From Halichondria panicea (Eukaryota; Porifera; Demospongiae; Suberitida; Halichondriidae), in assembly GCF_963675165.1 (NCBI RefSeq), contig NC_087377.1, positions 8,883,122-8,947,121 on the forward strand: a DNA stretch of 64,000 nucleotides, in the 5' to 3' direction. Shown piece after piece: positions 1-10,652 of the stretch. Below the pieces are notes generated by a model that saw only the letters and a program-made list of their open reading frames with translations, had not been told where the DNA came from and did not search any database. A program made the translations under genes and the position numbers. Numbering within the stretch: the first letter of the stretch is position 1; each line of letters begins with the position of its first letter.

Positions 1-1265
1 ACATTTGGAGTCATCCAGTAGTGTAAATTAACCTCTATCGAAGGAAATCAGCATGCAGGCAACGGCAGTGCTATATAGTTTGTCAATAATTACATACACA
101 TGCAGTATTCTATAAGCTTGCTTAAGCATTAGAGTGTTATAAGAGGGAGCTCAATGAAACAGAAATGTGATGGCTATACAGACGATGATCTTAGGGGAGG
201 ATCTGCAGAGGGGTTAAAGTTCACAATGACTGCTGCTTCTGGCAGTGTACAGCTCTTTTCTTACTCGTACATAGGCTTTAGTGCAAGACTATAATTATAA
301 CTCATATAAGTTGATGCTCCAAACAATTCTGAGGAGACTGCAACAGCCAAACTTAACTAAAAAAATAAGCTTACAAATCAAAATCCAAGAGAACGTGCCT
401 ATAAAAGATTTTGCAACCATTTAAGCAGTATAAGCTGGAATACACAGACACAAACACATAATGAATATACATACTATGAAATATTTTCGAGGAAAAGGCT
501 ATATATAGCGCATTTCCTTGTTTGTATTATAATTATTGCTGTGTACATTGAATAAGGATAGCGGTTTGACATACTTATATGACAATGTTTGTACATAGCA
601 GGACGATATCATTTTTGCATGTATAGTAAACCTCTCATTTGCTCCTGAGGATACCATAATAATACCAAGAGTGTATGAAGAGGAGTATGTGCAAATTCCA
701 TTCTACATCTAGGACTGAATTCGGCGCTAACACTAGTCTTGTAGTTGTGTAAACTGTTAGCCATGAATAAAATTAAATGTGGGCTGGAGGTACAAACCAC
801 ACGTGTGTATGCTGATATCATTTTTAACTAATAAACCACTACACCTACGCACCCACTTAAGATGCGGTCTGGTAGTGCCGTGTTATGACATACTTGTACC
901 GAAACCTGGTTTACACTACAACTGCTACAGTTGGATACTCCTCTTCATACACTTCTATAATACTAATAGCTTATAAGGGTATGCACTTAGCTATTCTCAG
1001 ACTAAGCAAAATTTAGACATTCTACCCCCGCGAAATGTTATTTTTAGACGCGGAACTTTGCCAGTATAATAATTATATTGGATTCTATTATTTTATGCTT
1101 CTGATATAAATTTTGCTGGGTATGTAAGATAGTTGCATGCATGCATGCCCTTTTCTCGCTTATATATATAAGCCTTGTGTTCTTATGTTTGACCACACCT
1201 TGGTAGTTTTGATTGTAACCATTATTTGACCAACACCTAGATAGGACATTACGTTGTAATATTAC
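1..1265. other. Left-edge region without a convincing gene
   Basis: I see no supported exon here, although the minus-strand exon chain at 1266-1722 must continue into it or end in it. A loose inverted pair (a segment near 655-685 carrying GTGTATGAAGAGGAGTAT, and its reverse complement near 935-957) suggests a small foldback repeat. The rest is AT-rich DNA with many TGCATGCA runs. Confidence 0.4.
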
Positions 1266-1722
1266 CTGTTCTGAGCATGGCAGTTGCTCAATATCAGAAT
1301 TATTGGAAGTAGAATAGCTGCTAGTACTTCTCTCACATTCGAGGGAGTGATACTATATTTATTGATGAAAGAACATGAGATACTGGCATGGCTTGCTATT
1401 TGTTTAGCACTAACCTCCATGAAGCAGCGTGGAAGCCGTACTCTACAGGAGAAACACGCTTCAATTGGGCACACATTTGCAATGCTTGCCTATGAAATTT
1501 AAATGTTATAGTATAAAGTTCGATAAAATACACGATAGAAAACCGAACCTGAGAGATGTATGGACAATCTGATGTATGTTCCTGGCTGCCATCTTCCACA
1601 TCTGTTTTATACAAATTAATTGTTTTGGTTCAGTGAACTATTGGCTTACCATCAAGTTCATCTTTTCGGTAGTCAGCTTGGCACACATCATCGTAAAGCT
1701 TTTTGATTGTATCCCTGCAGCT
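1266..1722 (-). CDS. Partial multi-exon gene of unknown function (four exons, both ends missing)
   Basis: Four short exons can be chained on the minus strand: 1650-1722, 1549-1601, 1415-1489 and 1266-1352. Each has an AG acceptor and a GT donor (gtaagc, gttcgg, gttagt, gtaata), and their phases agree (0 to 1, 1 to 0, 0 to 0, 0 to 0) with no stop. The peptide begins SCRDTIKKLYDDVC, passes through an acidic stretch (ELDDVEDGSQEHTSD), then a Cys-rich part (CPIEACFSC) and a Ser/Thr-rich part. I recognise no domain. The neighbouring minus-strand gene at 2315-3681 has an unused phase-0 donor-like GAG|GTACAG just before its stop, so these exons could be an alternative 3' end of that gene; this is not shown. 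The start and the end of the gene are not located. The evidence is splice-site and phase agreement only. Confidence 0.45.
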
Positions 1723-2188
1723 CTATGAAAATTACCATGGTGCAGTTACAACTTATACTCCATGCACCTTTAAATAGCTCTCGGCCCACTTTCACACTCT
1801 TTATATACCAACGCTTCAAATGGATTGCATTTAGTGAGTAACCTTAGATACCACAAAAAAAAAACCAACGGACTACTATAACCCGCTGGCCGCGGCACGA
1901 CCTTGGGTTAACGACTACTATAACCGCTGGCCGCGGCCATGGTTAATTACCTTATCACTGAGCAGTTTTACGTTTCACCCATGTGAAAATCAGTAGCATT
2001 ATATAAACATGGAAACCTAGCAGAAACTACCTGAACTATATATACAGAAGAAAATAAGATTTGAATGCTAGGCTAACGGCAGTGGTGGATCAGCATGCAT
2101 GCATGGTCAGACATGCACTATAAGACTATAATTATAGCCGAGTTAGCCTAAAATGTTATACAAATAAGGTTCCAATCAAAAGATATCA

Positions 2189-2351
2189 ACATTTAAGTAC
2201 AACTACTCACACAATTGTGGTAATCTATACTCTCTAAACTGGATGCACTGTACCTCATCACTGTAAACATAATTATTAACATTTAAGTACAACTACTCAC
2301 ACAATTGTGGTAATCTACTCTCTAAGCTGGATGCACTGTACCTCATCACTG
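2189..2351. repeat. Tandem duplication of ~75 bases covering the gene's stop codon
   Basis: The stretch at 2189-2263 recurs almost unchanged at 2279-2351 (offset 90 at the left end, 88 at the right). The right copy holds the C-terminal codons and the TAG stop of the minus-strand gene at 2315-3681. The left copy lies just past it. Confidence 0.85.
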
Positions 2352-3681
2352 AGAAGCTCACAGCAACAGTAGGGCACCTGACCGTCATATTCAAGAAGGA
2401 TGATGTTGTTGGCCAACAGTTCTTGCTTTTGAACATTATCTAGGGTAGGGTCAAATTCTTCATCAGCACGCAAACTAATCATCTCAAAGCATATTTCCAC
2501 ACAGCCTTCCCTGACAGAGGTAACTCGAAGGTTAATATGTGGAGGCAGTTTAAGAATTGTTTTCACTACCTTCTTGAAATGGTAAAGGCGATCAATTCTA
2601 AACTTGAGATACTCTTCTTCAACTTTAATCTTTAGCTTTTTGTGCACTGAATAGGTGCTTCCATTGGCATCTTGCAGAATGGTAGGTACAAGAACGACTC
2701 GGTGTTGAGCATACTCCTTGAAACTAGCCTCGTATCTTTCAGCTGCGGCTTCGGCAGAACGTCTGAGTTCATTTTCTGTACCTGATAACTTCAAGATACT
2801 AAGCCGATGTAACAAAATGTCGTAATTTATGAAGTTAGCTCCTTCTCGGAATTGTCTGTACAATTTCTCAAAACTTGATTGTTCATGCTCAGTAAGATCT
2901 AGAGCATCTTTTATGAGACTTTCAATATCAGGAATTGATTTGGCATACATGCGCACAGCTACTATAAATGCCATAAACTCCTTCTCGACACTCTGAGTTT
3001 GTTCTTTAAGCTCCATATTCAGCTGCTTCTTGTCGTATTTGCTAGATTTCAGATCAACTTCTGGAAAGTTTCGGCTATCAGAATGGCGGTTGACTAGGCA
3101 ATCGGGTGGAGGGTGGAGAATGTGTGAGAAATCGCAACTACCACATGGACATCTGCAGGGAACAGCATTGCCAATATCATCCAAGGCAATTACGGTGTCA
3201 ATATCTGATCCTTCTGTGCAAATGGCAGGGATACCTGAATAAATACAACAGACAATGATTGCTCGCTTTTTGCTGTATAGTATATTTCCCAAATAAATGT
3301 GCCTAATAGTTATGCACCAAACAGCCCAGGTGATCTCGACCCACATTGTTGATGATTCCCGGCGTACATTATACTTCCCAGTTCAGGATATACAGAATAC
3401 TTGAGATCGAAACGAATATATATGCAAATGCTCGTCTAGTATATAATACATGTTGCTGAAGAACTTGAGGCTTTGAATACGATAATAAAATTATGGTCTA
3501 ACTCACCATTATTTCTAAAAATGGCATGTCCATGCTATAATTATATAGGCAGTACAGAACAATGACATACGCACATGCACATGCACATTTATATGCATGC
3601 CTGAGTATTGTGTAATGAACATACCACTGGGTAGGGTACTTTCAACACCGCTAGGATAAGAAGGGTTTGAGCTGGATCCAC
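2315..3681 (-). CDS. Conserved protein of unknown function, two 3' exons seen
   Basis: Two exons join cleanly on the minus strand: 3625-3681 (57 bases; acceptor tttttag, donor gtatgt) and 2315-3234 (920 bases; acceptor ttattcag), both in phase 1. They give about 325 residues ending at a TAG. The start is not found; the 5' exons should lie above 3690. The N-terminal part is Ser/Pro-rich (PSYPSGVESTLPSG). Next comes a small Cys cluster (CRCPCGSC), then a long helical, charged middle that looks alpha-helical or coiled (EQTQSVEKEFMAFI through RRSAEAAAERYEASFKEY). The C-terminal block (LPPHINLRVTSVREGCVEI) has a spacing I associate with C-terminal regions of some sponge and cnidarian NLR- or death-domain-type proteins, but that link is from memory and weak. 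No catalytic motif, membrane segment or signal peptide is visible. An AG just upstream of 3234 fits better than the in-frame ATG at 3346 as the exon start. Confidence 0.6.
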
Positions 3682-3689
3682 CTAAAAAT

Positions 3690-4990
3690 TGAATAGCTAT
3701 CATTATACTCTCAAAGTATATGCATTTTCAGAAAAAAAATTTTTTTTAATAGATTCATAAATGCGTTTTATTATTAGCGCGTACTTAATTTAGCGTTAAT
3801 TACAAATTAAAATTTTGCTGAAATTAGTACCCGTTTATAATAATAATAGTAACTAGTGTTCAAGCTGGCGCTGTGCTAATGCCTCTCGCCATGTTTTTGC
3901 TTTCGCTCAAAAGTGTTATATTAGTTTCTATAATGAATTTTATATTAAAGTTAGCTTATCTATATAAAGTCACTGAGAAGAAAAGACTTATTTACATGCA
4001 TCTATTGTTGTTATTATTTATTGTATTATGTGGCTTAACAGGACCTCAAGAAAGATTCTTCCAGGATCTGTAGTTCAGTGTATATAATATCTAAGACCTG
4101 TGTACATGCATATTGTTATCTATATTGTTATATATGGTAGTGTTTTGTGGCTTACCAGGCCCTCAAGACAAAGATGATTCTGCCAGGAGGATCTGGATCT
4201 GGATCTTGGATATTATTTTCTCACACATGGGGAATGAGCGCACATGTGCATTACATCCACAGGAATAATAAGATTATAATTAAAGGGTGTGTCCAATTTC
4301 ACAAAATTAATAGCTACTGCATGCTAGCTAGCTATAGCTAGCTGTTTTAACAGATATTTTCTGAGTATTATAGCTAACATAAAGCTAGCGCTTTAGTGCA
4401 AGGCTAACTCATATGTTGAATAGCAAGTTTGTGAGGACAGATGATGCTTCTGCAACAAATGCTCTCGTCTGATTTCTTGTTTCCACGCTTTTTTGTGGTT
4501 CTTTGTGGTTCCCCTGGCCAATCCTAGCAATTTTTCACATTGCAAATGTTTTTCTAGTCGGATAATTATAGTAACATTAAGGTAATGCAAGTGTGTTCAT
4601 CAATTTTTAAAAAAGCTATACTAATGTAGCTTTATGTTGTATAAATTTGACACCTCCATCAAGGCATCAGCACCTGCAGTGATTTCATTATTTTTTGTAC
4701 TCATGCCCTTTTATCAACCTTTATGTGAAATACTGCGCATGGGCACAAGAGCTAGCTACACTCAGCATAGCCTCGATTACAGGCCGACCTCGAAACTCGG
4801 ATTGGCAGCCTGGTATACATTGTATGCGCAAGCATGTGCGTACATTACCCCAAAAAGGGGATAATCCGTATATTTTGTATTCTGAAGTTGTAGTCCGTGT
4901 TACATCATCACATAGAAGTATTGTGCAAAGATGCCAGCTTTAGCTTACGCTCTTTATTGTGTCAAGCCAAGTCTCAAGAGCTTAACGACA
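3690..4990. other. Intergenic, repeat remnants
   Basis: No supported gene. Two related pieces (about 4030-4075 and 4148-4200) share a CCTCAAGA...CCAGGA.GATCTG core and look like an old duplication. A half-element resembling later 'GGCCAATCCTAGCAA' repeats lies at 4480-4580. A GCCTCGATTACAGGCCG repeat half is at 4769-4800. Confidence 0.4.
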
Positions 4991-5323
4991 CCTTATACAC
5001 TGTAATATACTCGCAAGCTGTCACTGTTGCACAGCGAACAGTAGACTGGTCAAACTTCGTATAGAGACTCGTGCAACGTTTGCTACGATATATTTGTGGC
5101 AACTCAAGTGGCTAGACCGCATGCGGTTGCCACAAGATCATTGATAGTGATCGACGTAGCACTGGAAAATTCTAGGTAGCACATGCAGTATACTGACCTC
5201 ACGAAAACCGCAGCCACTTAGAATCTTATCTGATTATGCAACACGAGTCTCTACACAGAGTTTGACCAGTCTACTGTTCGCTGTGCTAACAGTGACGGCT
5301 TGCGAGTCCAAACACTGTAAGGC
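4989..5323. mobile_element. Foldback element with ~75-base arms
   Basis: The left arm (about 5009-5080) and the right arm (about 5237-5310) are near-perfect reverse complements; both contain GCGAACAGTAGACTGGTCAA or its complement. A weaker match extends outward to about 4989 and 5323. A diverged relative lies at about 58735-59325. It encodes no protein. Confidence 0.8.
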
Positions 5324-5460
5324 TACAGATGTTATAGGAAAGGCATGATGTGTTCCTGTGGGTCCCCTGTAGGGGTTGGTAGATTATGCTCGCGATATTA
5401 CCTATTATGCTATTCTTTTATGCTTGAGTTAACAGCTTTTCAAATCGGCTCACATTATTA

Positions 5461-5753
5461 CAGTAGAACCTCGATTATCCGGAACCTCGATTATCCGGCT
5501 TGGCAGTTTTCTTTTTAATCAGATTACATAATTCAGAAAATGGGCGTGTCCCTAAAATGCGCATGCTCGTTGCAGCTGTTACCATGGAGACATGCCTGCT
5601 TTTCTTTTGCGCATGCGCAGACAACATGTGGCACTGCTGTTCATCAATAAAGTGGGTGGATCAAGGCGTGGTTTATCTATTCGATTATCCGGCATATTCA
5701 CTTATCCGGCCTGCTTCTGGAACCAAGGTGTCCGGATAATCGAGGTTCTACTG
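5461..5753. mobile_element. Pogo/Tc1-like MITE, family A
   Basis: A 293-base element bounded by TA. Its terminal inverted repeats of about 24 bases start CAGTAGAACCTCGATTATCC. A close copy is at 36234-36542. The CAG start and TA duplication are typical of Tc1/mariner-pogo non-autonomous elements. The internal open frames are not convincing genes. Confidence 0.85.
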
Positions 5754-6521
5754 TACTCCAAAGCACAACATAGACCCCATGTTATCGCACAAGTAACATC
5801 AAAGTATAAATAATGCTCAGGGGTATTTAAGGACTGTTCAAATTAAAATGACATGGAATTTTGTTATAATGATATTCATGCGTGTGACGTCACAGCTTTG
5901 GAATGTTTATCACGTGGGTGGGTGGCAAACGTCTGCAATTACTAGTGAGGGCGGAACTTGGGTCACATGACACTGTACTTAAGTTGACCGTAGCTAGTTG
6001 ATCGAGTAAAACCCTGAAAGCATTTGTTGTAGGCTACCTAGTAGCTATTAAAGGCCTTAACTAAGACTATTAGATAGTAGAGAACTTGTTTCCTGCTGCG
6101 CAAGACAGAGTGCAGCCAAGCAAGAAAGTTAGGAGGAGAAATCAGGGACAATTCAGGTAAATATTAGCTTGTTGTTTGTATAGACCATAATTACCTATGA
6201 ATCTGCTTTTGCGCAGCAGGATTTCATCAGTATATGATATGTACATCAGGATTCCAGGAAAAGATAGGATCTAACTAAACTGGAACAAATGCTTATTTTA
6301 TAATTAGTTTTACAAGGAAATTTCATGTTAATTGGTCACATGATAATTACGTGATCTTTATTTTTGATTAAGGAAACTTAAATTTTTATGAGAAAACAAA
6401 AATTAATGTCAAATTAATATGTTTAATATCGCACACTTTTTAACGTATGTGACGTTGGCCTTTTCTTGATTCTGGACGTGCCTTAATTAATGCACCTGAG
6501 TGGTCTATAATTATTACACTT

Positions 6522-7319
6522 TATATCCCGTTGCTACGTTGTTGCCAAGTGCAATATGCAGCATAATGCACTGCTGAAAGTCATATAATGCACTAACCGC
6601 AAAGTCATAATGCACTAACCACAAAACGCCCCTCTGGCACATCAGACAGACAAAATAAAAAAAATTATCATGAGGTATCAAAGTAATTAAAGCCATGCAG
6701 GAATGTTCAGCACTGCTGGACTGGACTCTGGAGCTTCTTCTTTGCAACCTTAACCATGCAGGTTTTAAAATAGTCCAAGGTTCATTTTTTGGAAGATTCT
6801 GTGTTCCTATAGACCTAGTTCTCGACCTCGTAATGCATGTCAATTCTGTTTCACCATAGCACTAGAAGCGGCTCTTTTTGCTGGGGACTTGAGCTGTTTT
6901 GCAGCAGTGTAGAGGCGAGCTTCTTGGCTTGGTTGTGATGCCGAGGATAGACCACCGTGGAGAGCTGTTCGAGCAGAAGTTACACTGAGTAGTGGGCCAT
7001 GGGGTGGGGCTGTTTCTTCGCAGCAGTAGTGGGGTGGGGCTGTTTCTTTGTAGCAGTAGTGGGGTGGGGCTGGTTTGCAGCACCAGAAGTGGGGTGGGGC
7101 TGTTTTGCAGTGGTTTCAGCGGTGGGACTCCAACAATTTTGTGTCAAGCCATTCGTCGGTCATGTCAATCTTATATACGCTGCAGATACTGGCGTCTAGA
7201 AGAGAGAAGAGATGGAGCTGTGTCTAGAGTTGTCTCTGTCATCTTTTTGTGCAGTTTATATTGTGTTACTAAGACAGTGTTATGTTGCTATGCCCTCGGA
7301 ATATAAACTAGTTATAACA
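6522..7319. mobile_element. Element D copy 1 (~0.8 kb dispersed repeat)
   Basis: Nearly the whole stretch recurs at 9770-10507 in the same orientation. Both copies begin TATATCCCGTTGCTACGTTG and end with a GATATA/AATATA box followed by ACTAGTTATAAC; the reverse complement of the end also begins TATAT.CCG, so the termini are weakly inverted. It contains a GC-rich 30-base tandem array (6989-7110). Open frames across the array are low-complexity by-products. Confidence 0.75.
6989..7110 (+). repeat. Four ~30-base GC-rich tandem repeats
   Basis: The core AGTGGGGTGGGGCTGTTT occurs about four times with a CGCAGCAGT-type spacer. The GGGGTGGGGC core resembles GC/CACCC boxes bound by Sp/KLF factors in animals; a regulatory role is only a guess. 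The sister element at 10216-10310 has about three units. Confidence 0.7.
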
Positions 7320-9660
7320 TACAGAATGCCAAAGAGATAATTAACCACCACTACGACCATCAGGCCTACAAATGTTTATACTATGATTATAGTACTGACC
7401 TGTACTTACAAAACCTACCTATAATTATGTCAGCATAATTCTCACCAAAAAATGTGCCAAAAAGCTACAGAAGTAGTACCAATCCTAGTTAAAGCCTTTA
7501 ACAATAGCTTTATAGCTTTGACACCCACCAAGCTTTCATAAATAAAAGAAAATGACTTGACAATGTTCAGCCAGTGATACTTATTTTCATCCCTGCGCTA
7601 TAGCTGGAGCTAGCTCATTCCTGACATGAGGCCAGAAACATGCAATGCAGTCAAATTCTCTCTGCTTTCTAGTCAAAGCTGTGCATGGCTCAATACTGTC
7701 ACAAATAGTGCACAGTTGACGTTGATAGACTATACTAGAGCCAAACGGCAGGCTCTGTTGTGATATTAGTGGGCGAGTCTGGTCAATTAAAATTTATGGC
7801 TGTAAGTTCCAGCAGAACGTATAGCTGTACTGTACTGCACTGCATGATTGGAAAAGTAGCTACTATATACAGCTCTATTGTTAGTAACTGGTCTACACCT
7901 GCATATCCTGAGGCAAAGGGGTTGTTAAAGTAAGCTTGACTGTCTCGTTTAAATAACTGTTTTAATTTTGTTGACTGGTATAAATTGCCTAATATATAAT
8001 TATGGCTGATAACCAACCACAGCCTCGGGCTGGCACTAGTCACCCATGGTCAATAATTTACTATCTGCATGCAAAGAATGTTAAGCCAGATACTCACAAA
8101 GTATATAGCTGTACTTTGTATAGTATAGGCAGGCTATATATAAAGTTAGTTGGGCATGGCAAAAGAAAGGAGGTCAGGTTTTAAGCTTAATATGTCATGC
8201 TGTATTATGTAACATGCTATGAATAATTATTAAAGTGGGTGTTATACATTGTTTGTGGTTGCGCAACCGGATATGAAACTAAAATGCTGTAATCTGATAA
8301 AATCCTGACATAAGCTTGTAATCCGACTTCCTTTCTGGTTGGGCCATACACAACTATAGTATATAGTATGCACATTATTGCCTCGAGGCGTAGTCGCACG
8401 AGGAATACGATAAAGCTGACTGTGTGTGTGTGTGTGTGTGTTTGTCTTTATATTTAATTGAAAACTATAACAGCTTCTATAGCCACGTATGTCAGGCTCT
8501 TGGATTTTTGAAATGACGCCGCGCCGGCCGCCATATGATCTAGCCTTGCAGATGAAAATATTATACACTTACTTTGACCCTCAGCCATGTGTCACACTCA
8601 GCTTGTCAGTTTAACGGAGCCTGAAAAATACACGCTGTGAATGTGAATAATAAAATTAATATACCGGTAATTATAACAATGTGATATTAATTAAATAATA
8701 CAAGTCAGTAGAACTATTTATCACAAATGATATCAGTATATAATAATAGTCTATTATAGAATCAATACACAGTAGACGCCTACCTTACACTTCACTAAAG
8801 CACACACAAAGGTTGTTTAACAGCAGCATGCAGACACAATAATTCTGCTCTAAGTATACACTGTAGACAAGAGATCAACACAGCTACAGAGAGATCAACA
8901 GTTGCGTAACGTACGTACGTATGCCTGTACCATGCATAGACAGTATAGTATTGTAGTAATGCCTGTACATGTACATAATATAGCCTCATAGGGGCTTACC
9001 CCGGTAGAGCCCCAGGTACATTCCCTTCTGTGGGAGAGGGAATGCCCCTTTATTATGAGAGTTACAGTACTAGCCTCGATTCCAGGCCGCTCTCAATTGA
9101 GAAAGACCTGGTATACACTGTCTGCGCATGTGTCAATTGCCCCCAAGAAATATTCAAGTGCGAATAGACTATACATGTATTTATACCACACTTACGTCAC
9201 CACAAATTGATCTCATTGGTCAACAGCTGTAGGATATATAGAATATTAGCATACAGCCCCAGGCATGCACAGTTTTTCAAGTTGTTTTTAAGTTTTTTCA
9301 TTTGTTCAAGAAAGTAAGCAAAGAGAAAAGAGCCATGCTTGACGGTACTAAGACTCAAAGCGACGGCAGAAACACGGAAGGTGCTGTCCAACAAGATGGC
9401 TAAGCTTCCATGGGCGCGGTTTAGATAGATTTTATCCAAGAAGAGCTTGCAACTCCAGTAAGGGACATCGAATGGTCAACGCTTGGACCAAGGAAGCTCT
9501 TGAGCATCTGTAGGAGTCAACATGTTGCTCAACTAGCTCTTTGACGGCTGCAAAATCCGGCATAGTCCTGTTCTTTTTTGCAGTCTGGCATCGTGATTGA
9601 ATTGTTGCTAGGGGGAGGTCCTTTTATAGTGCTGCCGGTCACGTGGTATAAGTCAGATAT
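7320..9660. other. Long non-coding stretch
   Basis: No convincing gene. A short frame from 8002 (MADNQPQPRAGTSHPW) starts well but has no supporting exon or homology. There is a TG microsatellite at 8421-8440 and a GCCTCGATTCCAGGCCG repeat half near 9071. Other open frames are under 110 codons and look random. Confidence 0.4.
8421..8440. repeat. (TG)10 microsatellite
   Basis: Twenty bases of perfect TG dinucleotide. Confidence 0.95.
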
Positions 9661-9682
9661 GCCACACCTACTCGGAGGATAT

Positions 9683-9768
9683 GCACCCTATATATCCTCC
9701 GCTACCGTGGTTACATACCCCTCGGCTCCGCCTCGGAGTAACCACGGTAGCGGAGGATATATGGGTGC
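9683..9768. repeat. Short palindrome abutting element D copy 2
   Basis: The arms 9683-9713 and 9739-9768 are reverse complements apart from one indel (core ATCCTCCGCTACCGTGGTTA). The loop itself is GC-rich. It ends exactly where element D copy 2 begins. Confidence 0.85.
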
Positions 9769-9769
9769 T

Positions 9770-10507
9770 TATATCCCGTTGCTACGTTGTTGCCAAGTGC
9801 AATATGAAGCATAATGCACTGCTGAAAGTCATATTGCACTGACCGCAAAGTCATATTGCACTGACCACAAAACGCCCCTCTGGCAATTAGACAATTAAAT
9901 TTAATACGCATGAGAAATAACAAGTATCAAAGTATGTCCAGCCATGCAGGAATGAATGTTCAGCACTGCTGGAGTTTCTTCTTGCAACCATGCAGGTTTT
10001 AAAATTGTCCAAGATTCATTTTGTGGAAGATTCTGTGTTCCTAGATCGACCTAGTCCTTGACCTCTTGATGCATGTCAATTCTGCTTCACCGTAGCACTA
10101 GAAGTGGCTCTTTTTGCTGGGGGCATGAGCTGTTTTGCAGCAGTGTAGAAGCGAGCTTTCTTGGCTTGGTTATGAGGCAGAGCGTAGACCAGCAGCTAAT
10201 ACATGTATTCACTGAGTAGTGGGGTGGGGCTGTTTCTTTGCAGCAGTAAGTACGTGGGGCGGGGCTGTTTTGCAGCACCAGAAGTGGGGTGGGGCTGTTT
10301 TGCAGATTTCAGTTGAAACTCCAACAATTTTGTGTCAAGCCATTTGTCGGTCATGCCAATCTTATATGCTGCAGATACTGGCGTCTAGAAGAGAGAAGAG
10401 ATGAAGCTGTGTCTAGAGTTGTCTCTGTCTTTTTTTGTGCTGTTTATATTGTGTTACTAGGACAGTGTTATGTTGCTATGCCCTCGGGATATAAACTAGT
10501 TATAACA
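9770..10507. mobile_element. Element D copy 2
   Basis: Same element as 6522-7319, slightly shorter, with the GC-rich array at 10216-10310. It is flanked on both sides by unrelated short palindromes (9683-9768 and 10499-10612), unlike copy 1. Confidence 0.75.
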
Positions 10508-10612
10508 CGTGCACTCGGGCTGCATGGCATATATTGCACTCAGCCCTCGGGGCTGGCGCCCTCGTGCTTCAGTGCAATATATTCCATACATCCCTCGTGC
10601 CCGTGTTATAAC
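10499..10612. repeat. Short palindrome at the right edge of element D copy 2
   Basis: The arms 10499-10540 and 10571-10612 pair with few mismatches (GTTATAACACG at the left, CGTGTTATAAC at the right), with a GC-rich CCCTCGGGGCTGGCGCCCTCG loop. Confidence 0.8.
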
Positions 10613-10652
10613 TATAACATATCCTCCTCTTAGGTGTGGTATATCCTATACA

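Noticed and set aside
4030-4200. Two exon-like pieces ending in CTG|GTAAGC or its mutated form on the minus strand, possible 5' exons of the 2315-3681 gene
   Set aside because: In the phase needed to join the exon at 3681, the 4149 piece reads TGA; the 4038 piece has lost its GT donor.
6992-7306. 104-codon frame MGHGVGLFLRSSSGVGLF
   Set aside because: It reads across the 30-base GC-rich tandem repeats of element D and is not open in the same way in the second copy.
8418-8445. CRISPR or other spaced repeat array
   Set aside because: It is a plain TG microsatellite; no spaced repeats of CRISPR type occur anywhere in the window, as expected for animal DNA.
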